Assembly: GCA_016860845.1 (NCBI GenBank)
Contig: BOKF01000018.1
Coordinates: 1-64,000, forward strand
Direction of reading: 5' to 3'
DNA: 64,000 nucleotides
Source of the DNA: Chloroflexota bacterium
Lineage (GTDB): Bacteria; Chloroflexota; Anaerolineae; 4572-78; J111
Shown piece after piece: positions 50,834 through 60,022 of the stretch; position 1 is the first letter of the stretch; each line of letters opens with the position of its first letter. Under the pieces are notes generated by a model, which ran no database searches, was not told where the DNA came from, and saw only the letters and a list, made by a program, of their open reading frames with translations. The position numbers and the translations under genes are program-made.

Positions 50834-53713
50834 ATGAGTTCCTTGCGACGTTATTTATTAATCGTTATTATCCTCTGTCTCTTACCAACCTCACTTCCGG
50901 CGACGCCGCCGTTAGCCCAGGCCCAATCCTCCGACCCTGTCGCGGAAATCATGAGCCGCATGTCGGTGGAGGATAAAGTTGGACAGCTTTTTATCGTTCC
51001 TTTTTCCGGTCCAAATGCCAACCCTGACTCCGATATTTACCAACTCCTAACCGAATATAAGGTCGGTGGAGTCATCCTGCTAGCCTCCAACAGCAACTTC
51101 AATAACGACGCCTCTGCCCCACGCCAAATTGCCGAATTAACCAACAGCCTCAAAACGACTGCCTTCAACACCAACGGCATCCCCCTGTTTGTGGCCATTG
51201 ACCAGGAAGGCGACGCCTATCCTTACACCCGCATCACCGGCGGGGTCACGCCAATTCCCAGCCAGATGGCTATTGGCGCCACCTGGGACCTGGACAAAGC
51301 CGAAGCGGTCGGCCAGATTGTCGGCGAGGAACTGTCGGCGATGGGCATCAACTTACTGCTCGGCCCCGGCCTGGATGTACTGAACGACCCCCGCCCAACG
51401 GGTGTGGGCGATATCGGCATCCGTGTTTTTGGCGGTGACCCGTTCTGGGTCAGCCAGATGGGCCGATCCTACATTCGCGGCGTCCATCTGGGCAGCAATG
51501 GCCAGGTGGCAACGGTGGCCAAGCACTTCCCCGGCCACGGCGGCAGCGACCGCCTGCCCGACCTCGAAGTGGCGACGGTAGATAAGTCGTTGCAAGAGTT
51601 GCAGCGGATCGAACTGCCGCCTTTTTTCCATGTTACGGCTAACCTGGCGGACCATCCAGTCTATCCCTCGGATGACCAACGGGGCGTGGCCGATGCGCTC
51701 ATGTCGAGCCATATTCGCTACCGGGGCTTTCAAGGCGACATTCGCCAATTCACCGTCCCTATCAGCTTCGATGCCGAGGGGATGCGAACCTTGCTGTCCC
51801 TGCCGGAGATTGCCCCCTGGCGGGAGCAGGGGGGCCTGATTATTAGCGATGCCCTGGGCGTGCCGGCGGTGCGCAAACATTATGATCCCTCGCTGCAGCA
51901 GTTTCCCCATCGGCGCATTGCCAAAGAGGCCTTTTTGGCCGGCAACGACGTGCTGAGCTTGGTGCAGTTTGCTCTGAAATCCCTCTGGCAGGATCAATTT
52001 CCGAATATCAAGGATACGATTTTCTTCTTTCGGACCGAGTACCTCAATAACCCGACCTTTGCCAAGCAGGTGGACGCCTCGGTTGAGCGAATCCTGCGGC
52101 TCAAGCTAAAACTCTATCCCCAGCCCAGCCTTGATGCGCTCAATGTTGATCCCGGCCATGCCTTAGAAGTGACCAGCCAAACCCGGCCGGTCATCAACGA
52201 GATTGCCCGCCAGAGTTTGACCTTGCTCTATCCCTCGCTAAACGAGTTGCGCCAGCGCCTGCCGCAGCCGCCGCGCCCCGACGAAAAAATTCTGATTGTC
52301 AGCGATACCCGGCTGGTGCGCGAGTGCTTCACCGACAACTGCCAGCCCAGCGAAGTCCTGCCTCGCACAGCGGTGCAGGATACGATCTTGCGGCTGTACG
52401 GGCCGGGCGCCAGCGGCCAGATTCAACCGGAGCAAATCAGTACCATCACTTTTTCCGAGCTAAAATTGGCCCTGGGCGGCGTTTTGACGCCCCCGCCGGA
52501 GCCGGTCCCCTCCGACCAGCCCAATCCCGTCTTGCAGCTTTCGCCCGATGAAGTCCGCACCCGGATTCAGGAGGCTAATTGGCTCATTTTTGCGGCGCTG
52601 GATGTCAACACCAGCCGCTTTGGCGACTCTGACGCCTTAAAACTTTTCCTGGCCCAGGAAAGCGGCATTCTGCGTGATAAAACGAGTATCGTCCTGGCCC
52701 TCAATGCGCCGTATTATCTGGACACCACCGAAATTACCAAGCTGACCGCTTATTTTGGTGTTTACAGTAAAACCGCGCCCCACATCGAAGCAGCGGTGCG
52801 AGCTTTGTTTGGCGAAGCCGATTTCCCCGGCGACTCGCCCGTGTCCATTGAAGGGATTGGTTATCGTCTGGTGGATGTGCTGGCGCCTGACCCTGATCAG
52901 GACCTCTTGATCGAAACGGTTGAGACTGCGCCGGAGAGCAGCATCGCCCCGGTCACAGTCAAAGTGCGGGTAGGACCGATTGTGGACCACAACGGTCATC
53001 TCGTGCCGGATGGCACACCGGTGGAGATTAAAGCCACTCTCAATCAGCTTCAATTAACGGCGGAAACAGCGCCCACCCAGGCCGGCCTGGCCGAGGCAAC
53101 CCTGACCCTGAGGGAGCCGGGCGAGATTGAGATTGCTGCTGTGGCCGGGCAGCTCGTGAATTCCCAAAAAATCAGGGTGGCCGTGCTGGCTCCCCCTGCC
53201 GCCACCTTTACTCCGGAGACGTCTTCGCCGACCCCCAGCCCGACTTCTCCGCCAACTTTGACCCCGACGCCCGCCCCGACCAACACCCCCGCGCCGACGC
53301 CGGTCGTCAGTGACAATCCTCCCCCGCCTCCTGCGGCGACAACCGCCCTGCCGGCCAATCCCCGGCCCTTAAACGAGGTTGACCTGCTCTCGGCTTTGGG
53401 CGCGACCCTGCTGGCCGGGCTGATCGGCTTTTGGCTGGGCCAGCAAGCCCGCAAACCCCTCTCGCGCCGGGTTCGCCTTGGGCTGTGGACGCTGATCGGC
53501 GGCCTGCTGGCCTACCTGCTCTACGGCGCTGGCTGGCTTCGCCCGGAACAGTGGTTGTTGGAGCAGCCGGATATATTGGCAGGACATTTGGCTGTAGCCG
53601 GAATGGCCTTTGTGTTTGGTTTGGTAGCCCTGGGTTTGAGCGGGCGAAGCGACCGCCGACCGCCGAGTGCGAAGCCTCCCCTTGGGACCGCCGACCGCCG
53701 CAAGAGTGGATAA
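50834..53713 (+). CDS. secreted, membrane-anchored GH3 family glycosidase (NagZ-type)
   Basis: 959 aa. An N-terminal signal segment (RRYLLIVIILCLLPTSLPAT, then AQAQS) is followed by a GH3 N-terminal barrel. KHFPGHGGS (about 229-237) is the NagZ-type His-containing motif of beta-N-acetylhexosaminidases, and IISDALGV carries the probable nucleophile Asp339. A second domain spans about 440-660. Then come a beta-sandwich (about 690-775), a Pro/Thr-rich stalk (about 790-840) and three hydrophobic helices at the C-terminus. It is therefore an outward-facing enzyme that may cut N-acetylglucosamine from peptidoglycan or glycans. The ORF starts at ATG 50834 inside an AT-rich leader. Confidence 0.82.
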   Translation: MSSLRRYLLIVIILCLLPTSLPATPPLAQAQSSDPVAEIMSRMSVEDKVGQLFIVPFSGPNANPDSDIYQLLTEYKVGGVILLASNSNFNNDASAPRQIAELTNSLKTTAFNTNGIPLFVAIDQEGDAYPYTRITGGVTPIPSQMAIGATWDLDKAEAVGQIVGEELSAMGINLLLGPGLDVLNDPRPTGVGDIGIRVFGGDPFWVSQMGRSYIRGVHLGSNGQVATVAKHFPGHGGSDRLPDLEVATVDKSLQELQRIELPPFFHVTANLADHPVYPSDDQRGVADALMSSHIRYRGFQGDIRQFTVPISFDAEGMRTLLSLPEIAPWREQGGLIISDALGVPAVRKHYDPSLQQFPHRRIAKEAFLAGNDVLSLVQFALKSLWQDQFPNIKDTIFFFRTEYLNNPTFAKQVDASVERILRLKLKLYPQPSLDALNVDPGHALEVTSQTRPVINEIARQSLTLLYPSLNELRQRLPQPPRPDEKILIVSDTRLVRECFTDNCQPSEVLPRTAVQDTILRLYGPGASGQIQPEQISTITFSELKLALGGVLTPPPEPVPSDQPNPVLQLSPDEVRTRIQEANWLIFAALDVNTSRFGDSDALKLFLAQESGILRDKTSIVLALNAPYYLDTTEITKLTAYFGVYSKTAPHIEAAVRALFGEADFPGDSPVSIEGIGYRLVDVLAPDPDQDLLIETVETAPESSIAPVTVKVRVGPIVDHNGHLVPDGTPVEIKATLNQLQLTAETAPTQAGLAEATLTLREPGEIEIAAVAGQLVNSQKIRVAVLAPPAATFTPETSSPTPSPTSPPTLTPTPAPTNTPAPTPVVSDNPPPPPAATTALPANPRPLNEVDLLSALGATLLAGLIGFWLGQQARKPLSRRVRLGLWTLIGGLLAYLLYGAGWLRPEQWLLEQPDILAGHLAVAGMAFVFGLVALGLSGRSDRRPPSAKPPLGTADRRKSG

Positions 53714-53839
53714 TGAGACAGAAGCTTATTGGACAGCTTATCTTCTTCGGCCACCATCACTAAATAGTCAAACTATGGTCAGAAATAAGTCCAATATTTT
53801 GCATCAAACAGTCGTTACATTAGAGGTATCATTATGATA

Positions 53840-53919
53840 GTGACAGGTATCCACCTGTCACCCGTACTAAGCCGGGTTAACCCGGATAAATAGTGGTGTC
53901 AGTTTCAAAACTGACACCA
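53840..53919. repeat. three consecutive perfect palindromes between convergent genes
   Basis: GTGACAGGT-ATCC-ACCTGTCAC (53840-53861), CCGGGTTAACCCGG (53872-53885) and TGGTGTCAGTTT-CA-AAACTGACACCA (53894-53919) are perfect. They fill the gap between the GH3 and kinase genes and can act as bidirectional terminators. Confidence 0.8.
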
Positions 53920-53950
53920 TCACCAAATTGGGATTACAACTACTCGGTAC

Positions 53951-54937
53951 CTACGAGTAAAACGTTATCCACCAGGAAGCGGCCAGCAAAACCAGCGCTA
54001 CTCCAACCAACCACCAATTCTCGACCAGGCTGGCGCGCCAATCCTCGCCGGAAAGTTTGCCAGCGCCCATTGGTAGGGTAGAATCAGAACTGTGCAGAAT
54101 GTGCCGCCACAGGGCTACCGAAGCGGGGCGGTCTTTGGGGTGAGGGGCCATGGCCAGGGTAATGGCCTCGGCCACGCCCGGCGAAACAGCGGGATTGATC
54201 TGCTGCACCGGCGGCAGCGACTCCGGCACAAGAAAACGTTCCTGGGCGCTGGCCGGCGTGTTACTGGTAAGCAAATGATACAATGTTGCGCCCAGGGCGT
54301 ACAGGTCCGAGCGGGCGTCGGTGTGGCCGAGGTGATCCACGTACTGTTCCAGGGGTGCGTAGGGCAGACTGCCGGCCCCTTGCAGGCCGGTCAGAGTGCT
54401 GGGGTCGTCGGGGTCGAGCGGCTTGACCAGGCCAAAATCAACCAGCTTGAGCCGGCCTTCGGGGGTCAACTTGATATTGGCCGGTTTAATATCGCGGTGG
54501 AGCACCGGCGGCTGGCGCGAATGGAGATAGCTCAGGGTGTCGCACAGTTGGTCAACCCAGCCGAGCACGACCATCTCATCCAGAAAACGAGCCTCCCGGC
54601 GCACGTCGTTGACAATCTCAAGCAGATTTTGGCCGGGCACGTAATCCATAACCAGGTAATCGCGCTCGTCAATCGAGAAAAAATCGCTGACCTTAGGCAG
54701 ACCGGGGTGATCAAGCCGGGCCAGGGTCGAGGCTTCCTGGTAAAATTGTTTGCGGGCGGCCTGAGCGACTTCCTGATTGAGGGTGGGCAGGGGAAACGTT
54801 TCTTTGATGGCGCATTGACGGCCCTCCAGCCGGTTGTCGTCGGCCAGATAAACGGCGCCCATCCCGCCTGCGCCGATCAGGCCCACAATTTTGTACCGTT
54901 CGCGCAGGATTTCGCCAGGTTGCAGATTGGCCGGCAA
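53951..54937 (-). CDS. membrane-anchored Ser/Thr protein kinase
   Basis: 328 aa. A PknB-type kinase domain (15-290) has the Gly loop IGAGGMGAVYL, Lys in CAIKETF, catalytic HRDIKPAN, DFG in LVDFGLVK, and APE-like APLEQ. One C-terminal transmembrane helix (ENWWLVGVALVLLAASWWI) leaves only a few residues beyond it, so there is no extracellular sensor. It is divergent from the FHA winged-helix gene, a natural substrate or reader of its phosphothreonine. Confidence 0.9.
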   Translation of the reverse strand: MPANLQPGEILRERYKIVGLIGAGGMGAVYLADDNRLEGRQCAIKETFPLPTLNQEVAQAARKQFYQEASTLARLDHPGLPKVSDFFSIDERDYLVMDYVPGQNLLEIVNDVRREARFLDEMVVLGWVDQLCDTLSYLHSRQPPVLHRDIKPANIKLTPEGRLKLVDFGLVKPLDPDDPSTLTGLQGAGSLPYAPLEQYVDHLGHTDARSDLYALGATLYHLLTSNTPASAQERFLVPESLPPVQQINPAVSPGVAEAITLAMAPHPKDRPASVALWRHILHSSDSTLPMGAGKLSGEDWRASLVENWWLVGVALVLLAASWWITFYS

Positions 54938-54956
54938 AGGAGTTCCTCCAAGAAGG

Positions 54957-55010
54957 GGTCAGTAGACAGTAGACAGCAATCAGTAGACAGTAGTCGGATA
55001 ATTGAGACAA
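54957..55010. repeat. degenerate CAGTAGACAGTAGACAG word-repeat
   Basis: CAGTAGACAGTAGACAGCAA and CAGTAGACAGTAGTCGG tandem words lie in the divergent spacer between kinase and FHA regulator. Period is about 8 bp. Confidence 0.65.
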
Positions 55011-55114
55011 AAATTAGTAACAAAAACAACTGACCACTGCTTACCGATTACTGACCACTGATAACTGGCCTTAGAGTATCCCAATCTCAAATTACTGTCA
55101 AGCAGGAGAAGACG

Positions 55115-55777
55115 ATGAGAAATTTGGAAACCGAACAGGCGCTGTTGATCTGGAAAGAGGGCGACCTGATCAAAGATCAATGGATTTTGAACGACTCGGA
55201 GCAAGAGATTACCATTGGCCGTTCCAGCGATTGCGTGGTCAGCATCCCAGTGCGCTGGATTTCGCGCCTGCACGCCGTGCTGCGCCGCCAGGGGGGTCAA
55301 TTTGTGCTGGAGGACAGCGGCAGCAAGAATGGGGTCTTTGTCAACGGCCAGCGGGTGCTCAAGCCGCGCCCCCTCAACGACGGCGACGTCATCCAACTCG
55401 CTCCCAGCCTGGAACTGATTTATGTGGACAGCGAAGCCACCGCGCCCCTGCCCGGCCAGAAGGGGCTGGGGCTGCACATTGACCATGCCGAGCGGCAAAT
55501 TTATGTCCACGGCCAGCTATTGACCCCACCTTTGAGCAATCAACAGTACCAGCTTTTAGGCATGCTGGCCGAACGGCCGGGCAAGGTGTACAGCCGGGCC
55601 GAGGTCATCGAGGCGGCCTGGCCGGGTGAAGCCGCCGAGGGGGTCAGCGACGACGCCATTGACGCCCTGGTGCGCCGCCTGCGCCAGCGCCTGGCCGAAA
55701 TTGACCCGGAGCACGAGTTCATCGTCACCGTGCGCGGCTACGGCTTCCGCCTCGACACCGGTGCGGGCAATCCTTAA
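55115..55777 (+). CDS. FHA domain - winged-helix transcription regulator
   Basis: 220 aa. Residues 10-108 are an FHA domain with the phosphothreonine-binding set GRSSDC, SRLHAVL and SKNGVFVNG. Residues 120-215 are an OmpR/PhoB-type winged helix (LSNQQYQLLGMLAERPGKVYS, AIDALVRRLRQRLAE, TVRGYGFRLD). A phosphopeptide-reading domain joined directly to DNA binding lets a kinase control transcription without a response-regulator receiver. The adjacent divergent Ser/Thr kinase is the likely partner. Targets are unknown. Confidence 0.88.
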   Translation: MRNLETEQALLIWKEGDLIKDQWILNDSEQEITIGRSSDCVVSIPVRWISRLHAVLRRQGGQFVLEDSGSKNGVFVNGQRVLKPRPLNDGDVIQLAPSLELIYVDSEATAPLPGQKGLGLHIDHAERQIYVHGQLLTPPLSNQQYQLLGMLAERPGKVYSRAEVIEAAWPGEAAEGVSDDAIDALVRRLRQRLAEIDPEHEFIVTVRGYGFRLDTGAGNP

Positions 55778-55903
55778 TAGATAACTTGTACCCTGGTCGT
55801 CATCCCCGGCGCAGCTTCATCCTCCAGTTCAGCCGGCTACTTGCCCGTGGTGTCAAAGTAATCCGACGAGGGGCGGCTTGACCTTGTGGTGTCACGGCGA
55901 GGT

Positions 55904-55933
55904 TTGACGCGCCGCTAACTGCTACGGTATAAT
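55904..55933 (+). promoter_or_regulatory. promoter of the metV-metF operon
   Basis: TTGACG (55904-55909), 18-base spacer, TATAAT (55928-55933), about 75 bases before the first ATG. Confidence 0.65.
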
Positions 55934-56009
55934 CTCCTTCACCCTAACTTAGCCCACAGCTCATCACCCGCAACCTGCTTCAAGTTATGTCCAGAGGAGA
56001 CAGCAGTTT

Positions 56010-56534
56010 ATGACCACCTACCTCAAAGAAGGCCGGCGTGCGCCCGGCAGTGAATGGCTCAAAAACCATCCTCGCTTTTTGGAATGGTTCTATGACGTGT
56101 CCAAACAGGTCATCGTTACCATCTATCCCTGGTTGAAGCGGATCAATTCCAAATTTGCCGAAAAATTGATGATCCGGGGCGAAGAGATCAGCAAGGGCTG
56201 GCTGTTCAACTGCCAGATGTGCGGCCAGTGTATTTTACACAGCACCGGCATGACCTGTCCCATGACCTGTCCCAAAAATCTGCGCAATGGGCCGTGCGGC
56301 GGCGTCCGGGCCAACGGCCACTGCGAAGTTATCCCCGAATTGCCCTGCGTCTGGGTGCAGGCCTGGGAGCGCAGCCGGCAAATGCCCACGTACGGCCACG
56401 AAATGCACTGGATTCAGCCGCCAGTCAACCGGGCGCTGCACGGTACCTCGGCCTGGATCAATTTGATTGAAAAGGTGGACATCGAAACGCCGCCGGGCTG
56501 GAAATTGGCGGAATTAATTGTGAATAGTGAATAG
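56010..56534 (+). CDS. metV: MetV-like methylenetetrahydrofolate reductase C-terminal-domain protein
   Basis: 174 aa. GAGGAG precedes ATG. Residues 68-110 have the MTHFR C-terminal (DUF5-type) Cys pattern CQMCGQCILHSTGMTCPMTC, then NLRNGPCGGVRANGHCEV. The cysteines suggest an iron-sulfur or zinc cofactor. This protein partners MetF in acetogens and related anaerobes. It is directly upstream of metF here. Confidence 0.85.
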   Translation: MTTYLKEGRRAPGSEWLKNHPRFLEWFYDVSKQVIVTIYPWLKRINSKFAEKLMIRGEEISKGWLFNCQMCGQCILHSTGMTCPMTCPKNLRNGPCGGVRANGHCEVIPELPCVWVQAWERSRQMPTYGHEMHWIQPPVNRALHGTSAWINLIEKVDIETPPGWKLAELIVNSE

Positions 56535-56535
56535 C

Positions 56536-56605
56536 CAATTATTAATTGTTAATGAAATTTTCTTCTCCATTCACAATTCACAATTCATTATTCACAATTC
56601 ACAAT
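56536..56605. repeat. AATTCACAATTCA word-repeat between metV and metF
   Basis: CAATTCACAATTCATTATTCACAATTCACAAT and its left counterpart GTGAATAG form short direct and inverted words inside the operon. Confidence 0.65.
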
Positions 56606-56645
56606 TTATCAGTTTCCTCAGTTCTTTCTTCTAGAGGAGTTCAAG

Positions 56646-57659
56646 GTGAGTCCAACCCCTACCCTGTCCGAACAGCCCATGCGTACCGGCAGCCGCCTGG
56701 AACGAGTCCTTCGCTCCGGCCGCTTCGCCGTCACCGCTGAACTGAACGCTCCCGACAGCGCCGATCCTAATGACGTCTACAAAAATGCCCTGGTGCTGGC
56801 CGAAGTCTGTGATGCGATCAATGCCACCGATGGTTCAGGGGCCAACTGCCATATGAGCAGTATGGGCTGCTGCGCTCTGCTGACGCGGGCCGGTTACGAG
56901 GTGGTCTTTCAGGTGAGCTGCCGTGACCGCAATCGCATTGCGATTCAAGGTGACCTGCTCGGCGCAGCGGCGATGGGGGTCAAAAATGTGCTGTGCCTGA
57001 CTGGTGACGACGTGTCCAACGGCGACCAGCCCCAGGCCAAGCGGGTCTTTGACTTCGACTCGATCCAGTTGCTGCAAGTGGCCCGGATGATGCGTGACCA
57101 GGGAGTCTTTCTGAGCGGGCGCAAGCTGACCACACCGCCGCGCCTCTTCTTGGGTGCAGCGGAAAATCCCTTTGTCCCCCCGTTCGATTGGCGACCATTG
57201 CGTCTGGGTAAAAAGGTTGAGGCGGGCGCCGACTTTATCCAAACCCAATATTGTTTTGACATTCCCCGCCTGCAAGAATTCATGCAGCGAGTGCGTGAGC
57301 TTGGGCTGCACGAGCGGGTCTATATTTTAATTGGCGTTGGCCCGCTGCGCTCCGAGAAGGCGGCCGAATTTATGCGTACCAAAGTGCCCGGCGTCTGGAT
57401 TCCTGATGCGGTGGTGGAGCGCCTGGCCAAGACGCCCAAAGAGAAAAAATTAGAAGAAGGTATGCAGATTTGTATTGAGATAATTCAACAAATCCGCGAG
57501 ATTGAGGGTGTTCACGGCGTCCACGTCATGGCCTTCCGCCAGGAAGAAATGGTGGCCGAGATTATTCAGCGCTCCGGCCTCTTTCCCCGCCGGTCGCGGC
57601 GAGAACTGCCCCGGCAGTCATCCACGGAAATACTTATCCCCGAAACGCCGTTGCCATAG
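56646..57659 (+). CDS. metF: methylenetetrahydrofolate reductase (MetF)
   Basis: 337 aa from GTG with GAGGAGTTCAAG upstream. Typical MetF (beta/alpha)8 features: 'RFAVTAELNAPDSADP', a substrate-binding TDGSGAN, NVLCLTGDDVSNGDQP, and KVEAGADFIQTQYCFD followed by IGVGPL. It reduces methylene-THF to methyl-THF. With MetV next to it, the enzyme is likely of the ferredoxin/NADH-linked type of the methyl branch of the Wood-Ljungdahl pathway rather than only for methionine. Which electron donor it uses cannot be told from sequence. Confidence 0.9.
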   Translation: MSPTPTLSEQPMRTGSRLERVLRSGRFAVTAELNAPDSADPNDVYKNALVLAEVCDAINATDGSGANCHMSSMGCCALLTRAGYEVVFQVSCRDRNRIAIQGDLLGAAAMGVKNVLCLTGDDVSNGDQPQAKRVFDFDSIQLLQVARMMRDQGVFLSGRKLTTPPRLFLGAAENPFVPPFDWRPLRLGKKVEAGADFIQTQYCFDIPRLQEFMQRVRELGLHERVYILIGVGPLRSEKAAEFMRTKVPGVWIPDAVVERLAKTPKEKKLEEGMQICIEIIQQIREIEGVHGVHVMAFRQEEMVAEIIQRSGLFPRRSRRELPRQSSTEILIPETPLP

Positions 57660-57700
57660 TTCTTTCATTTTTCCGCTATGTGTCATTTATCCAAAGAATG

Positions 57701-57716
57701 AGTGACATCTGTCACT
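57701..57716. repeat. palindrome AGTGACA-TC-TGTCACT
   Basis: Perfect 7-bp arms after the metF stop. The core words TGACA/TGTCA also occur in the triple palindrome at 53840. It may be a weak terminator. Confidence 0.55.
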
Positions 57717-57865
57717 ACAATTGATTGGCCTGAACATCTATACTAGTAATGCCCTTGTGAAATGGGGTACTTCTATTGAGGCGTGGCCTTGCGAAAAAAG
57801 TTAAAGCAATTAGGTCAATCTGTAGGACTATTTTGTGCCAGTGGTAACGGCCAAAATAGCCAGCC

Positions 57866-57904
57866 AAACGGCGCTATGATGGGTAAACATAGCGCCGTTT
57901 TTAA
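57866..57904 (+). terminator. terminator between metF and aor
   Basis: AAACGGCGCTATG (57866-57878) pairs with CATAGCGCCGTTT (57888-57900), followed by more T. The rest of the 360-base spacer (57660-58020) has no gene; a GAGGAGG site precedes the next ATG. Confidence 0.85.
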
Positions 57905-58020
57905 TTAATGGATCGGCAGGAGGTGGACTGGGACGCTAGATCGAATAAAATTCTCGGCTTTTGTCGCAACATTACTGCTGTTTTTTTGATTAAACTTTTT
58001 AATAAACGAGGAGGTTTATA

Positions 58021-59865
58021 ATGAATCTAGGTGGTTATGCTAATCGGGTTGCTCGCGTCAATCTGAGCGATGGGACGGTGGCTTATGAGCAGGTCAACGA
58101 GGCCGATGCTCGCAAATACCTCGGCGCGCGCGGCTTAGGAGTCAAGTATGTCTTTGACAACGGGCCGGAGGTTGATCCCTTAAGCCCGGATAACATCATG
58201 TGCGTGATGACCGGCCCGCTGACCGGCACCGAAGTCAATATGAGCGGCCGGCTGTGTGTTGTCACCAAATCGCCGCTGACCGGCACCGTTACCGACAGCC
58301 ACATGGGTGGCTGGACGGCGGCCAAGCTCAAATGGGCCGGGTTTGATGGCCTTGTGTTTAAGGGCAAGTCACCCAAGCCCGTCTATGCCTATGTGGAGGG
58401 CGGCCAGGTAACTCTGCTCGACGCCTCGGACGTGTGGGGTAAGGGTGTGCATGAAACGCTGGCCATTCTGTGCGAACGGCACGGCGGCAAAGAGAAGGGC
58501 GGCAAGGGCGTCGTGGATGGCATGGCGATTGGCCCGGCGGGTGAAAACCTGGTTAAGTTTGCCTGCTGGGTTAATGTGGATGACCGGGCCTCCGGGCGCG
58601 GCGGCACGGGCGCAGTGGCCGGCAGCAAGAATTTGAAGGCGATCATCATCAAGGGCGAGAAGAAGAATCGGCCCAAGGCGGCTAACCCAGTAGCCGACAA
58701 AGAGGCGCGTAAAAAAGCTCTGGCCGGGATCATGGCCGAAGAGAACATCACTTCCCCGCGGAAGGGCGGCTTGAGCGTGTACGGCACCAACGTGCTCATG
58801 AATATTACCAGCAATATGGGCGCGCTGCCGGCCAATAACTCCCAGGTGACCTCTTTTGGCGAAAAAGCTGAAAAGATTTCCGGCGAATATGTTCGCGAAC
58901 ACATCCTGGTTGACGAACCCACCTGCCATGCCTGCCCGGTAGCCTGCAAGAAGGAAGTCGAAGTCAAGGAAGGTCCGTTCAAGGTTCATATGGAAAGCGT
59001 CGAGTATGAACCGGCTTGGTCGCTGGGGGCCAACTGCGGCAACGACGATATTGGGGCGGTGGCCTATATGATTGACATGGCCAACGAATACGGCTTCGAC
59101 GCTATCGAAATCGGCCAGGTGTTGGCAGTCTATATGGAAGCCACCCAGCGCGGCTACACCAACGGCGACGGCAGGCTGGAATGGGGCGATACGCTGGGTA
59201 TGGTCGAAACCATTAAGAAGTTGGTCTATCGCCAGGGGGTAGGCGACATACTGGCCAATGGAGGTGCACTTGCCGCCAAGGCCTGGGGCCACCCCGAAAT
59301 TTCCATGACGGTCAAAGGCCAGGGTATTCCCGCCTATGATCCGCGTGGCTTAAAGGGTATGGGTATTGCCTACGCCACCAGCAACCGCGGCGCCTGCCAC
59401 CTGCGGGCTTATACGCCCGCCGCCGAACTGGGGGTCATGCCCTTCGGTTCGCTCAAGGTGGACCCGCTGGCCTGGGAAGGTAAGGGCAAGCTCGTTAAAA
59501 TCTTCCAGGATGTCCATGCCGTATCCGACTCGCTGGATCTGTGCAAGTTCTCCGCTTTCGGGATGGGTATGGACGAGTACACCGCTCAGTTCAACGGGGT
59601 GACCGGCTTGAATTACAGCGTGGAGGAAATGCTCAAGTGCGGCGAGCGCATCTACAACCTGGAACGCTACTACAATAACCTGGCCGGTTTCCGTGAAGGC
59701 TCGGACTACTTGCCCAAGCGCTTCACCGACGAACCCAGCACCATGCCCGGCTCCGAGGGCCACGTCAGCGAGCTGGATAAGATGCTGGCAGAGTATTACG
59801 CCGACCGCGGCTGGGTCAACGGCGTGGTGCCAGAGAGCAAGCTGAAAGAGCTGGAGATTGTTTAG
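58021..59865 (+). CDS. aor: tungsten-containing aldehyde ferredoxin oxidoreductase
   Basis: 614 aa, of normal AOR length; GAGGAGGTTTATA before ATG. The N-terminal pterin-binding domain has LGARGLGVKYVF and MSGRLCVVTKSPLTG. The [4Fe-4S] ligands are C302-x2-C305-x3-C309 (CHACPVAC) and C508 in SLDLCKFSAF. AOR oxidises aldehydes to acids with ferredoxin, using a tungsten bis-pterin cofactor. It is transcribed alone with terminators on both sides, and the MoaD-like genes are convergent downstream. The enzyme suggests at least facultatively anaerobic or thermophilic habits. Confidence 0.92.
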   Translation: MNLGGYANRVARVNLSDGTVAYEQVNEADARKYLGARGLGVKYVFDNGPEVDPLSPDNIMCVMTGPLTGTEVNMSGRLCVVTKSPLTGTVTDSHMGGWTAAKLKWAGFDGLVFKGKSPKPVYAYVEGGQVTLLDASDVWGKGVHETLAILCERHGGKEKGGKGVVDGMAIGPAGENLVKFACWVNVDDRASGRGGTGAVAGSKNLKAIIIKGEKKNRPKAANPVADKEARKKALAGIMAEENITSPRKGGLSVYGTNVLMNITSNMGALPANNSQVTSFGEKAEKISGEYVREHILVDEPTCHACPVACKKEVEVKEGPFKVHMESVEYEPAWSLGANCGNDDIGAVAYMIDMANEYGFDAIEIGQVLAVYMEATQRGYTNGDGRLEWGDTLGMVETIKKLVYRQGVGDILANGGALAAKAWGHPEISMTVKGQGIPAYDPRGLKGMGIAYATSNRGACHLRAYTPAAELGVMPFGSLKVDPLAWEGKGKLVKIFQDVHAVSDSLDLCKFSAFGMGMDEYTAQFNGVTGLNYSVEEMLKCGERIYNLERYYNNLAGFREGSDYLPKRFTDEPSTMPGSEGHVSELDKMLAEYYADRGWVNGVVPESKLKELEIV

Positions 59866-59869
59866 CAGA

Positions 59870-59905
59870 AGGCAGTAGTCAGTCACCAGTAGTCAGTAGT
59901 CAGAA
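59870..59905. repeat. CAGTAGTCAGTCACCAG word-repeat
   Basis: Degenerate AGTAGTCAGT words directly after the aor stop, similar to the repeat at 54957. Confidence 0.6.
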
Positions 59906-59952
59906 CATTGACTTGCTAACTCGGTTTGCTGATGAATTGACACCCTGATAAA

Positions 59953-59993
59953 AAAACAGTAGCGAGGAGTAAATGCTCTCGCTACTGTTTTTA
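59953..59993. terminator. bidirectional terminator after aor
   Basis: AAAACAGTAGCGAG (59953-59966) pairs with CTCGCTACTGTTTT (59978-59991), with A and T runs on the two sides. It separates convergent aor and moaD-like genes. Confidence 0.85.
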
Positions 59994-60022
59994 TTTCTCA
60001 ATTCTTTTTTCTGGATTTCCCC

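Noticed and set aside
50696..55010. CRISPR-like arrays in the word-repeat stretches
   Set aside because: The units are only 7-10 bp, drift in sequence, and there are no unique spacers or cas genes.
57905..58020. Molybdenum/tungsten-cofactor riboswitch before aor
   Set aside because: The leader is short and AT-rich, and I could not find the expected multi-stem structure.
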